A DNA stretch of 64,000 nt from assembly GCF_037200945.1 (NCBI RefSeq), contig NZ_JBBCGP010000001.1:1672501-1736500 (forward strand), given 5' to 3'. The position numbers and the translations under genes were made by a program. The DNA is from Methylovirgula sp. Its GTDB lineage: Bacteria; Pseudomonadota; Alphaproteobacteria; Rhizobiales; Beijerinckiaceae. Positions 9,297-17,972 of the stretch are shown piece by piece (positions within the stretch are counted from its first letter, which is position 1; every line of letters starts with the position of its first letter). The notes under the pieces were generated by a model that made no database searches, was not told the origin of the DNA, and worked only from the letters and a program-made list of their open reading frames with translations.

Positions 9297-10502
9297 TTAT
9301 CTCGCTTGGGACACGCCGCCCGTTTGCGTCACTGGCAGCGCGCCGATCCCCAGCCGCGCTCTATTAACGTGGGCAAAAAGCACGACGTAAAACAGGAATG
9401 GGTAAGGATTGATATTGAAGAAGCGGTCGTTGAACATCCAGAAGACTGGAATGCCGAGAAAGCAGACGAACCACTTCTTGTCGGTGCGATAGAGATCGTA
9501 GAAAAGATAAAAGATCATCCCGTAGATGATCAGCGACAGCAGCCCGAATTCCGACAGGCCGAACAAAAAGAAATTATGAATCTCGACGCCGTTGCGGTCA
9601 AAGAATCCCGCACCATTGCCGATGATCGGGCTCGCCCTGAACCATTCCCATGCCGTGCTCCAAAGCTGGTCGCGGCCGACGAAGCCAGAGCCGAAGCCGC
9701 GGTACTTGTCATGCAGCAGGAAAATCGAATTGAAGACGCTGGCCGCCTTGCTTGACACCAGCACTGCCGCCGCGCCAGCACAGACAGCCAATCCGAAAAG
9801 CAGCGCGAGGCGCTTCTTGTTGTTCCATTGATCGTAAATGAATTTGGCGCCAATCGCGATGAGCGCGACGATCAATGCGGCGCGGCCTTCCATCAAGTGG
9901 ACCGCGTAAAGCGACGGCAGCGTCACGACGAGGAACGGCAGCCACGACAGCACGCAGGCGGCCAGCACGATCGACATGGCGATGATCTCAGAGCCGAGAT
10001 TCGGATGTGAGCTATGGAAGTAGGAATAGCGGCCGAAGGTGATGTTGATCTGGCCAAGGGATGCCGCAAGCAGATAGATAAGCGTGGTGACGAAGAGGAC
10101 GCCGACGCACGCCTGCAGGTATTTCTTGAGATTTTCGCGGCGAATGATCGCCAGCGTGACGAAGACATGCGCCACGAATCCGAAAATCCTGATGTAGTCG
10201 GAGGCTTGTGAACCGCCGGGAATTGACGAGATCAGAATGATCGCGGTCAGGACGGCAAGCGACACAAGAGCGGTGCGGCTGATCGAGATGTATTTATAAT
10301 ACAGCCCACACAGCAGAAACTTTATCGCCAGCGTGGCGCCGTGCCAGTAATTGATATGCGAAAAAACGTTAAGGATGTAAGCGAATGGGACGAGAGCATC
10401 GATCGCGCCGAAAATATAAACGACGGCGGTCGGCGATGTATAAAAATCGTCCTGCCCGGTTTTTTCCACGATTTTGGTTTCTTCTAGCGACGGTGCGAGC
10501 AA
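9297..10502 (-). CDS. O-antigen ligase/polymerase-like membrane protein (Wzy_C type)
   Basis: 401 residues with about ten to eleven membrane helices and a larger periplasmic loop at about 290-320 (FRASPIIGNGAGFFDRNGVEIHNFF), the position and style of the O-antigen ligase domain. The R-A-S-P-x-x-G-x-G and H-N motifs are seen in Wzy and WaaL relatives. In this locus the likely role is polymerising lipid-linked repeat units. It is on the same strand as the next four genes upstream and ends 15 bases from the convergent beta-helix gene. Confidence 0.8.
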   Translation of the reverse strand: MLAPSLEETKIVEKTGQDDFYTSPTAVVYIFGAIDALVPFAYILNVFSHINYWHGATLAIKFLLCGLYYKYISISRTALVSLAVLTAIILISSIPGGSQASDYIRIFGFVAHVFVTLAIIRRENLKKYLQACVGVLFVTTLIYLLAASLGQINITFGRYSYFHSSHPNLGSEIIAMSIVLAACVLSWLPFLVVTLPSLYAVHLMEGRAALIVALIAIGAKFIYDQWNNKKRLALLFGLAVCAGAAAVLVSSKAASVFNSIFLLHDKYRGFGSGFVGRDQLWSTAWEWFRASPIIGNGAGFFDRNGVEIHNFFLFGLSEFGLLSLIIYGMIFYLFYDLYRTDKKWFVCFLGIPVFWMFNDRFFNINPYPFLFYVVLFAHVNRARLGIGALPVTQTGGVSQAR

Positions 10503-10528
10503 ATGGTTCTCCGGGCGTCGGCGAGCGA

Positions 10529-11782
10529 TTATCCGTTTGCTGGTAACATTTTATCGAGATAGGCCATTACCGCCTTCTGATACGCGGCGATAGTAAAACC
10601 TTCGGCAATCGCCGGTGCGGCGTGCTGCCACGATTGCAGGACGTCACGATTGTCGATCGCATACATGAGCGCCGCGTAAACGCTGTCCTCATCGAGCTGT
10701 TCAAGCGCCAGCCCGGCCTTCGGAATGGCATCAAGATTTGAGTTTTTGGATTGGATGATGGCGCAGCCGCAAGCGAGCGCTTCGTAGATCGTAATTGGCG
10801 AGCCTTCAAAGAACGTCGGAAAAACCAGACAATCCGACTCACGCAAATAATCGGCCACTGCCGAACGTGGCACGGTGGAGATCAAGGTCACGAGGTCCGA
10901 ATATTGGCGGAAGGTCGCCGCCGGCACCTGCAATTGGCCGACAATGGTCAGCGTTGCAGCATTGCGCGGCAAACGCGCGAAAGCCTTGAGCAGAAGATGA
11001 ATGCCCTTGCGCGGTCCCGCCTGGCCCAGAAAGAGGAACCGCACCGGCCGGTTGGTCGGCCGCGGTGGCGGCGGGCCGGGCTGGAAGAAAACATCATCGT
11101 AACAATAAGGCAGCACGTCGATCTTTCCGGCGAGGTCCGGTCGCGCCAGCGGGTCGAGGATCGTGTCGCGGCAGAAATCGCTGCCAACGACGATCCCGTC
11201 GGCGAGCGTATATTCGCGGTCCTGCAGGTCGATGACGGATTGCGGAACAGCGAAATTAGGGCTTGAGAAGAACGGCTTATATTCGGCGTAGATGTCCTTC
11301 ATCAGCGCGTTGTAGACGCGCGGATCGCCGATCGTTTTGTCGAGGATGCGGACAATTCCGCGCTCTTTGGCAAAAGCGAACACGTCGGCCGAAGATGTGT
11401 CGTAGCCCCAGACGGCGGCGACCGGCTCGCGCGCCATCAGGCCACAGACCGATTTGGCGAAGGTTGTGTTGCCGGCGATGTTGACGCGCGCGGCGAGGCG
11501 ACGAAAGCCAGCGCGCGAGAAGCCGCGTTCGAGCCATTCATGGAAGCCGAACGTCCGCACAACATCCGGCGCAAGCGAGGGGTGATAGAAGCGGCCGAAT
11601 TCCGCCGTCATCCGCTCGCGCAGCTTCTCCGGCAGGTAGGGCAGCGCGCGATAAGGCCAATGATTGGCGCGATAGAAGATCGACGTGGCATACCAGCCAA
11701 GCCGGCCACCGCCTTGTAGCGCCCGGGCCGTCTGCCAAGAATGCTGTGTCCCGGGGTGGAAGACCCCGACATTGCGCGTCAT
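10529..11782 (-). CDS. GT4 family glycosyltransferase
   Basis: 417 residues. The frame extends further upstream, but the ATG at 11782 overlaps the flippase stop by four bases (ATGA), a usual coupled start. The N-domain opens with GVFHPGTQHSW. The C-domain has FLGQAGPRKG and E-x7-E in FEGSPITIYEAL, matching retaining GT4 enzymes. It is cotranscribed with the flippase upstream and followed by the polymerase. Donor and acceptor are unknown. Confidence 0.87.
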   Translation of the reverse strand: MTRNVGVFHPGTQHSWQTARALQGGGRLGWYATSIFYRANHWPYRALPYLPEKLRERMTAEFGRFYHPSLAPDVVRTFGFHEWLERGFSRAGFRRLAARVNIAGNTTFAKSVCGLMAREPVAAVWGYDTSSADVFAFAKERGIVRILDKTIGDPRVYNALMKDIYAEYKPFFSSPNFAVPQSVIDLQDREYTLADGIVVGSDFCRDTILDPLARPDLAGKIDVLPYCYDDVFFQPGPPPPRPTNRPVRFLFLGQAGPRKGIHLLLKAFARLPRNAATLTIVGQLQVPAATFRQYSDLVTLISTVPRSAVADYLRESDCLVFPTFFEGSPITIYEALACGCAIIQSKNSNLDAIPKAGLALEQLDEDSVYAALMYAIDNRDVLQSWQHAAPAIAEGFTIAAYQKAVMAYLDKMLPANG

Positions 11783-13104
11783 ATCACTTCCGATATCTGC
11801 TCTTGCGCGCTCGCCACGCCGCTTGGCTTGAGGATTTGCGCGTAGGCGAGGCGCATCACGACGATGAACATGAAACAATCGAGCGCCAGCAGTGAGAGAC
11901 CCGCGCCGGTCGCGCCCCGCCACAGCGACAGCGGGTAGCAGAGCGCAACGCTGGCAAGAGCCGCGACGAGAAAGATGTACGAATACGTCGCGTGGCGGTT
12001 GGCGGCGAGGATCAGGTTCGAAACCGGGAACCACATGCCATTGACCAGCATGACGGCCGTCATGACGGCGATGAGATCGAAACTCGGATGTATCTTGCCA
12101 TGCGTCCAGAGCCCGACGATCTGCTGGCCGAAGAAGATGAGGACCAGCGCGCCGGGAATGAGAATCGCGGCATTGGTTGCCAGCGTGGCGAAGAAAAAGT
12201 GCCGCTGCAGCCGCGCATCGCCACGGGCGACGGCGGTCGAGAATTCCGGCATCAGAGCGTGGTTCAGCAAAGTCGTGAATTGCACGCCGGCGCGGATCAA
12301 GGTGCGCGCGGTGGTGAAAATTGGCACCGTCGCCGCCCCGGTCGCGACGCCGAGGACGACGGGCGTGCCTTGCAGGAAGGCAGCTTGGGCAAAGGGCAGT
12401 GCCATAGCCGCAAAGGCGGGCTTCGCCAGTCGTTTGATCTCGTCGAGATTGGCGCCGTTGAAACCCAGCCGGAGCCACGGCACCTGAAAGGTGAGCATCA
12501 GTCCCTGGCTGATCACGCTTGCCGTGCGCGCGATGACATAGGCGAGAGCAGCGGCGAGCAGCGAACCCCCGCAGAGGACCGTGATGATGCAGGCAGAGCC
12601 TTCGATCAATTGGGTGACGGACTGGCCCATCACGCCGGTCGCATAGAGGCCCGAACAGCGGAACCCGGCCATCAGAATGCTGCTTGCTAGACAAATGAGG
12701 CCGTAGGCGACGATGAGCACGAGCACCAGCCGGATCTCGGAAGGGTTGACCGGAATATCGAAGGTCACCCAGGCTTTCGGCAATAAAAGACAGATGAGAA
12801 CGGCGATCACGAAGACGGTCGTGGAGACGATCGCGATGGCCGTCAGCGCGCTATGATAGGTGACAAGTGTCCCGGCCCGGTCGCCGCGCGCGACTTTCAT
12901 CGTCATGTCCACGCCCGCCGCGGTGGCAAAGCCGAAATCGCCGAGCGCGAGATACGATGGGATCGTGAACAGCATCAGCCATGTGCCGTATAGCTTCAGC
13001 CCCCAATGCGTGGCGAGCACCGGCACGAGTGCCAGTTGGAGGCCGATGATCACCACTTGGCTGAAGGCGTTGGCGCCGATGCCGCGGAGGAGGCGGGCAA
13101 ACAT
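11779..13104 (-). CDS. Wzx-like polysaccharide flippase
   Basis: 441 residues, about twelve to fourteen predicted membrane helices, MOP-superfamily pattern. The N-terminus (LLRGIGANAFSQVVIIGLQL) and GDFGFATAAG turn are typical of polysaccharide exporters of the Wzx/RfbX group. It would move undecaprenyl-linked repeat units across the inner membrane before polymerisation by the Wzy-like protein. It lies 61 bases after the upstream glycosyltransferase and is translationally coupled to the one behind it. Confidence 0.87.
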   Translation of the reverse strand: MFARLLRGIGANAFSQVVIIGLQLALVPVLATHWGLKLYGTWLMLFTIPSYLALGDFGFATAAGVDMTMKVARGDRAGTLVTYHSALTAIAIVSTTVFVIAVLICLLLPKAWVTFDIPVNPSEIRLVLVLIVAYGLICLASSILMAGFRCSGLYATGVMGQSVTQLIEGSACIITVLCGGSLLAAALAYVIARTASVISQGLMLTFQVPWLRLGFNGANLDEIKRLAKPAFAAMALPFAQAAFLQGTPVVLGVATGAATVPIFTTARTLIRAGVQFTTLLNHALMPEFSTAVARGDARLQRHFFFATLATNAAILIPGALVLIFFGQQIVGLWTHGKIHPSFDLIAVMTAVMLVNGMWFPVSNLILAANRHATYSYIFLVAALASVALCYPLSLWRGATGAGLSLLALDCFMFIVVMRLAYAQILKPSGVASAQEQISEVI

Positions 13105-13165
13105 TTGCTGTTTTAAATCCTTACCGCCGGAAATTTTGCAGGCGGCTTGCTAAACTCTTGGGAGA

Positions 13166-14287
13166 TCATAGCAATTTCATGACGCCTTCGACAAAGGCGG
13201 GGGTGTCGGCGCGGGGCAGGAATTGGGCACAGCCGAGAGCCAGGCGTTCCCACAGGTCCGTGTCTTCCTGCAGCCATTGCATGAAAAAGGCGAGACCGGC
13301 GGGATTGTCGGGCTCGACGACGAAACCGTTGACGCCGCTGCGCACCAGCGTTTCGAGCGCGCCACAATTGTAGGAAATCAGCGTCGGAACGCCCATCGCC
13401 TGCGCCTCGATGATGACATTGCCGAACTGTTCCTCGATGCTCGGCAGGATGAGGGCGAGAGATTGCGCGAGTTCCTGGGCAATTTCGGGCCGTTGCTGGA
13501 AGCCGCGCAGAATGACGAGATTTTCGAGGCCATGCGCGGCGATTTTTGCCCGTAGCTCGGCCTCGAGTTCGCCGGAGCCGCAGATGTGAAGCGGCCGTGG
13601 CGAAACAACGGAATTCCTGTAGACGGCATAGGCATCAACGAGAACGCCGAGATTTTTCTTTGGGACGAGACGGCTGACAGCGGTGAAGTGCCGTGCGGCG
13701 TGGGGCACCCCGCCGGGCGCTGGCGCGGCTCCAGCCAGACTGCGGATCTCGCCGACCGACAGCGTATTATGGCCGTAGGCGATCGGCACGTTCCGGCCGC
13801 GCAGGAAATGGATATAGTCCTCCGAGCGGCCCCGGTTGGTCAGAAAGCCGGCGTAGGGGAGCAGAATGAGCGACTTGAAGACCTCCAGCCGAATTTTCCG
13901 GTCGTAATCGTCAAACTTCGACAGCAACATGCAGAAGACGCGCTTGCCGAAGAGCGCCAGGATCATCGATGTGAAGATGATTGCCGCATCGTTGTAATGG
14001 CTGAAGAAGAACGTATCGGATTTTGACTTCAGGCAAAACGACAGGGTGCGCCAGAATTTGCGCGCGAAACCAATCGAACCCGGCGCCGCGTCGGGAAAGA
14101 GCGTCACGAGGTTGAAATTTTTCGCGTCGGGCGAGACCCATTCGTAGGTCGTGCTTTTGCCCGTCCATTGGACGCCGACGACCTGCCATGCGTCCGCCGT
14201 CGCCCGCGCGAGCGCGTTCAGGCGGTCGATATGCATCGGGCCGAAATTTTCCCAGAGAAAGACGACCTTCCGCAGCCGCGTCGGCAC
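13166..14287 (-). CDS. GT4 family glycosyltransferase, tandem paralog 1
   Basis: 373 residues from a GTG start. It opens with FLWENFGPMHIDR, nearly the same as the next gene upstream (FFWENFGPTHVDR), and keeps the same block order: SHYN, the SKFDD turn, RLVPKKNLGVLVDAYA and EEQFGNVIIEAQAMGVP with the E-x7-E motif. Only three bases separate it from that gene, so the two form a tandem duplication within one transcript. It probably adds a sugar to the repeat unit. Confidence 0.88.
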   Translation of the reverse strand: MPTRLRKVVFLWENFGPMHIDRLNALARATADAWQVVGVQWTGKSTTYEWVSPDAKNFNLVTLFPDAAPGSIGFARKFWRTLSFCLKSKSDTFFFSHYNDAAIIFTSMILALFGKRVFCMLLSKFDDYDRKIRLEVFKSLILLPYAGFLTNRGRSEDYIHFLRGRNVPIAYGHNTLSVGEIRSLAGAAPAPGGVPHAARHFTAVSRLVPKKNLGVLVDAYAVYRNSVVSPRPLHICGSGELEAELRAKIAAHGLENLVILRGFQQRPEIAQELAQSLALILPSIEEQFGNVIIEAQAMGVPTLISYNCGALETLVRSGVNGFVVEPDNPAGLAFFMQWLQEDTDLWERLALGCAQFLPRADTPAFVEGVMKLL

Positions 14288-14290
14288 GTT

Positions 14291-15403
14291 TTACGCGCTC
14301 GCGGCCGTAAGCCGCCCGACCGATTGGGCGAAGCTTGCGGCATCGGCCTCCTCGGCGAAGGCCGTGGTGCCGGCCGAAAGCCGTTCCCACAGCAATTGAT
14401 CGGAGGCGAGCTTGCCGAGGAAGAAGGCTATGCCCTCGACGCTATCGGGCTGGACGACAAAGCCATTGACGCCGGAGCGGACGAATTCGTCGCGAGCGCC
14501 GCAATTGTCCGAGACGATGACGGGCACGCCCATGGCGAGTGCCTCGACAATGGCGAAGCCGAATTGTTCTTCCGAGCTTGATTGTATCAGCACGAGCGTC
14601 GATCCCAGCGCCTGGCTCACCGCGTCCGTCTGCTGGAAACCTTCGAAGGTGACATATTCGGTCAGGTTCAATTCGCGCACATGTTCGCGCAATTCCCGAT
14701 CGAGACCGCCGTCTCCGAAAATCCGCAACCGGCGCGGGTGATTGGTCCGCGACACATACAGCGCGAAAGCGTCGACCGCCACAAACAAATTCTTCTTGGC
14801 GACAAGCCGGGACACGATGGTGAAATGCCGGTCGTGGAAGTCGACCCCCTCCGGCGCGGGGGGCACACCGGCGGCGCGGCGAATGCGTTCGACCGAGATC
14901 GCGTCGTAGTAATTCTCGATCCGGGAATCGTTCAGCCCGAGGAAGCTCAGATATTGCCGGCTGCGGCGCGAGCCCACGATGGCGCCGACATAGGGCCAGA
15001 TCCAGATCGCCTTCAGGGCTTCGCGCCAGATCGAGCGCGGCCGGTCGTCGAATTTGGAATCGAGCAGCAGATAGACGCGCTTGCCGATCATGCGCATCAG
15101 CATGGCGGCTATCTGCACCGATGGCTCGTTATAATGGCAGAGGAAAACGTGCCGCGCGCCAGAGCTTACGCTGACGCGGACGAGTTCAATCGCCGTCCGC
15201 AGCGCCCCCCAATGACTGTCGGCGTCGCGCAAAGTGACTTTGGTGAAATGCTGGCCGGTTTCCGGCACCCAGGTGTAGGTCGAGCTTGTCGGGTTCAGTT
15301 CGATGCCGAGAATGTCGTTGCGCGGCATGGCGCGCGCCACGGCATCGCAGCGGTCGACGTGGGTCGGCCCGAAATTCTCCCAGAAGAACATAATGCGGGT
15401 CAC
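14291..15403 (-). CDS. GT4 family glycosyltransferase, tandem paralog 2
   Basis: 370 residues. It matches the downstream neighbour along its length: WENFGPTHVDR, LCHYNEPS, SKFDDR, RLVAKKNLFVAVDAFA, EEQFGFAIVEALAMGVP. The identical layout with clear sequence drift suggests an old duplication and different acceptor or donor preferences. It lies 24 bases downstream of the frameshifted transferase and is probably part of the same minus-strand transcript. Confidence 0.88.
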   Translation of the reverse strand: MTRIMFFWENFGPTHVDRCDAVARAMPRNDILGIELNPTSSTYTWVPETGQHFTKVTLRDADSHWGALRTAIELVRVSVSSGARHVFLCHYNEPSVQIAAMLMRMIGKRVYLLLDSKFDDRPRSIWREALKAIWIWPYVGAIVGSRRSRQYLSFLGLNDSRIENYYDAISVERIRRAAGVPPAPEGVDFHDRHFTIVSRLVAKKNLFVAVDAFALYVSRTNHPRRLRIFGDGGLDRELREHVRELNLTEYVTFEGFQQTDAVSQALGSTLVLIQSSSEEQFGFAIVEALAMGVPVIVSDNCGARDEFVRSGVNGFVVQPDSVEGIAFFLGKLASDQLLWERLSAGTTAFAEEADAASFAQSVGRLTAASA

Positions 15404-15427
15404 AGCTATTCTCGGTCTATCGTGGCC

Positions 15428-16640
15428 TTAAGCAGGCACAGGCGGTTTGGCGCAAGGCGCCAGAATGGTTTCAAAGCGCGCAGCGATCGCACTGATGTCG
15501 AAATTTTCGTCCGCATAGGCACGCGCACTCAGGCCCGAAGCCCGCCGTGTCTCCGGATCATCTAAAAAATGCCGGATCGCTGCGACGAAGCCAGCTTCGT
15601 CATCCGGTGCAACAACGGCGCCGGCACCCGAACGTTTCAAAATTCGTGCCGCCAGATTGGCGGCGTTTGCAGAAAGTACGATGGCCTTGCCGCCGCAAAG
15701 ATAGGACAGGACTTTCGACGGCACGGAATAAATCGCCGCGTCCGGTTCGATCATCGCTAGCATTACATCGCCCGTTGCCAGAACGGCGCTGTAATCCTCA
15801 AAATTCTGAAATGGAAGAACCGTCAGATTGCTGAGACCACGCGTTTTCGCTGTGTCCCGTACCTCGTCGGCATACTTGCCTTCCGAGACGAGGACGACTT
15901 GAACCTCTGGCTCAGCCTTAAAGGCTTCTGCCGTCGCAATAAGCAGCGACGGATTATGTTTGAGGCCAAGAGTCCCAGAATACATCAAAACAAATTTTCC
16001 ATTCAGTCCGTGCGCCTGGCTCCAGGAATTATCGCGCGGCAGAAGCAAGATCTTATCTTTTGGCGCCCAGTTCTCGATGACCGAGATACGCTCACGCGGG
16101 CACATGCCATTTCGCAAGCAGGGCGTTGAAATCTTCCGTAATTGCAATAACTCGATCCGAACGCCGTAAAAGTCGCTTTTCAAGTTCTTCGTACCAGATG
16201 CCGATGGTATGGCCAACAACTGGAATTTTCTTCCGTAAAACAGTTTTAATGGCGTTTGAATAGATGTCCTGCAACCAAAATACGAAACAAATATTACGCT
16301 TGCGGCATTCATTTTGAATCATGCTTTGCGGATCGAGCGGATTGCCGCAACCAATGAGGACATCCGGGCGCCAGCTTGCAATGCGCGCGATGACACGGTG
16401 GCCATAATCGATTTCCTGCCGACGACGCGCGACGAAATCATACTTTTTGAAGGGCAAACCGAGGCTGACAGTTTCGACTTCGAACGTCGCGGAATCGTCG
16501 GGCCGGCGCGCAAGATCACCCTTCGGGCTTTGAAAATCGCCGAGCGAAAGATGCAAGACATTATGGCCGCGCTTCGCCAATTCACGCGCGAGTTCGACCG
16601 TGAAGGCGTGGCCGGGATAATCGTTCAATAAAATTCTCAT
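15428..16640 (-). pseudogene. GT4 glycosyltransferase broken by a one-base frameshift
   Basis: Two overlapping frames together make one normal GT4 protein of about 400 residues. Frame 1 (16640 to 16092) starts MRILLNDYPGHAF and ends at ITEDFNALLAKWHVPA. Frame 2 continues with ERISVIENWAP, which normally follows directly in this WbuB-like group, and runs to 15428. One extra base near 16094 explains the break. The donor half has SGTLGLKHNP and PSKVLSYLCGGKAIV. It could be a true mutation, a phase-variable site or a sequencing error; there is no long homopolymer at the junction. It would be the first gene of the minus-strand polysaccharide operon. Confidence 0.8.
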
Positions 16641-16725
16641 TCCCGCTTTTGTCCTTTTTCTCGCAATGAAGGCCGAACCAACACGGGAATTTTGGCCAAT
16701 TCAAAGCGGTACGCTGCGGCAACGT

Positions 16726-17619
16726 TTATGGTGCAGCGGTATGAACCTCGGCTGTATAGCCGCCGGGGAACTCAAAGAAAGACGTGAGCCGGCCCGCGGC
16801 ATTGATCGGCTCGACTCTGACGTAAACGCCGGCGGCTTCCGCCTTCAAAATCGTCGCGTCGAGGTCTTTGACCTCATAGCCTGTTGTCTCGCGTCCCCAC
16901 GGATAGGGCATTTGGCCGTCTGTGGCGAAAACGAGCGTCTTGCCGAAACCGGAGTCGATCAGCACGCGGCGAAAAATATTGAACGGCTCGCCGATCTCGA
17001 TGCCGGGCGCCTTACGATCATCCTTGATCACCTTGCCTTGCGAAAACGCAAGATAGGCGCGGATGAAGGCGTCCGCCTGTTCCGGCGCGACATAGACGCG
17101 GTTCTCGGGGATCGCGGCGAGCGCCGGAGAATGCGGCGCCTTCTTATGCCAATAGATCTGCATGTTGACGCCGCCCGGCCATTGGATGACCGCATCGCGG
17201 CCAATTGGATCTTCAAACGGCGCTGTGAGGAAGCCTGCGCCATTGGCATGGGCGGCTTTCACCGCGGCATCGAAATCGGAGACGAGAAAGCCATTGCGCT
17301 CGGCCCCGAAGGGCCAGGGATAGGGCGTTGTGAAACCGAAGACGGATAGGGCGCCGACGGGTGAGGCAACCGCTCGCCATTCCGTCGTGCTCGGCGTCGG
17401 CGTGACGTTGACGAGCTGTTTCTTGGTGGCGGTGCCACCGAATGTTGTAACGAAGCTTTCGACGAAACGGTCGATGTCGCGTGGGGCCACATAGACATGC
17501 GTCGTAACATATTGCGGCCCGACGGCGAGGTTGGGCATAGCCACCGCCGCACGCGCAAGGCTGCCGAGGGCGAGCAGCGCGGTGGAGATCAGAATCAAAG
17601 CCATTCTCATCTTTTGCAT
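16726..17619 (-). CDS. exported two-domain glyoxalase (VOC)-fold protein
   Basis: 297 residues from the ATG at 17619, which has AGAAGG just upstream; a TTG 18 bases earlier is less likely. A signal peptide (RMALILISTALLALGSLARAAVA) precedes two similar halves. Each half begins with YVAP and a DRF/DAF helix and contains a TPYPWPFG or MPYPWGRE turn, a VSDFDAAVKAA-type helix and a closing PGG beta strand. That is the paired beta-alpha-beta layout of vicinal-oxygen-chelate proteins. Metal ligands are not obvious. Enzymatic function is unknown and location is probably periplasmic. Confidence 0.65.
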   Translation of the reverse strand: MQKMRMALILISTALLALGSLARAAVAMPNLAVGPQYVTTHVYVAPRDIDRFVESFVTTFGGTATKKQLVNVTPTPSTTEWRAVASPVGALSVFGFTTPYPWPFGAERNGFLVSDFDAAVKAAHANGAGFLTAPFEDPIGRDAVIQWPGGVNMQIYWHKKAPHSPALAAIPENRVYVAPEQADAFIRAYLAFSQGKVIKDDRKAPGIEIGEPFNIFRRVLIDSGFGKTLVFATDGQMPYPWGRETTGYEVKDLDATILKAEAAGVYVRVEPINAAGRLTSFFEFPGGYTAEVHTAAP

Positions 17620-17857
17620 CGTCCTTCTTCGCGGCAAGTCTTTCTTTGCGCCAAGCCGCGCGGGCTTTGGCTAGCGAAGATTCGACAGCTTGTAACCACA
17701 AAAAATCTTGCCGGTTTCATAAGGCTTGGGCATGATCGTCATGCGTCTGTCTGTTGATCATGCTTGGGCCCTTGCACTGATGTCGCGAAGGTCGCCGTTG
17801 ATCACAGCCGCGCAAAGGCGGCGCCCGCAGGGCGCCCCGCAATAGGAGTTAAGGACT
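17620..17857. other. intergenic region with an 8-base inverted repeat
   Basis: 238 bases between divergent genes. It contains GCATGATC at 17731 paired with GATCATGC ending at 17764, which may be an operator, and the AGGAGT ribosome site of the small basic gene. No confident promoter was identified. Confidence 0.3.
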
Positions 17858-17971
17858 ATGGCGAAGGGTCAGATCCGCGGCAATAAAGAAGCCAAGAAAC
17901 CGAAGAAGGAAAAGCCGAAGACGATAGCTGCCGCACCATCGGTCAAGGACGTCGTCGGTAAGAAAAAGTAG
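17858..17971 (+). CDS. very small lysine-rich basic protein (37 residues)
   Basis: ATG at 17858 is preceded by AGGAGTTAAGGACT and the frame stops with TAG at 17969-17971. The product starts MAKGQIRGNKEAKKPKK, has an Ala/Pro middle and ends in GKKK; about a third of the residues are Lys or Arg. I recall similar tiny basic proteins annotated as hypothetical in other Rhizobiales, but this was not checked. It is convergent with the Rieske oxidoreductase, leaving a single base between the stops. Nucleic-acid contact is a guess from charge only. Confidence 0.7.
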   Translation: MAKGQIRGNKEAKKPKKEKPKTIAAAPSVKDVVGKKK

Positions 17972-17972
17972 T

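Noticed and set aside
10529..12694. 721-codon fusion of glycosyltransferase with an upstream part
   Set aside because: The first 304 codons lie inside the flippase gene in another frame; the real start is the ATG at 11782 overlapping its stop.
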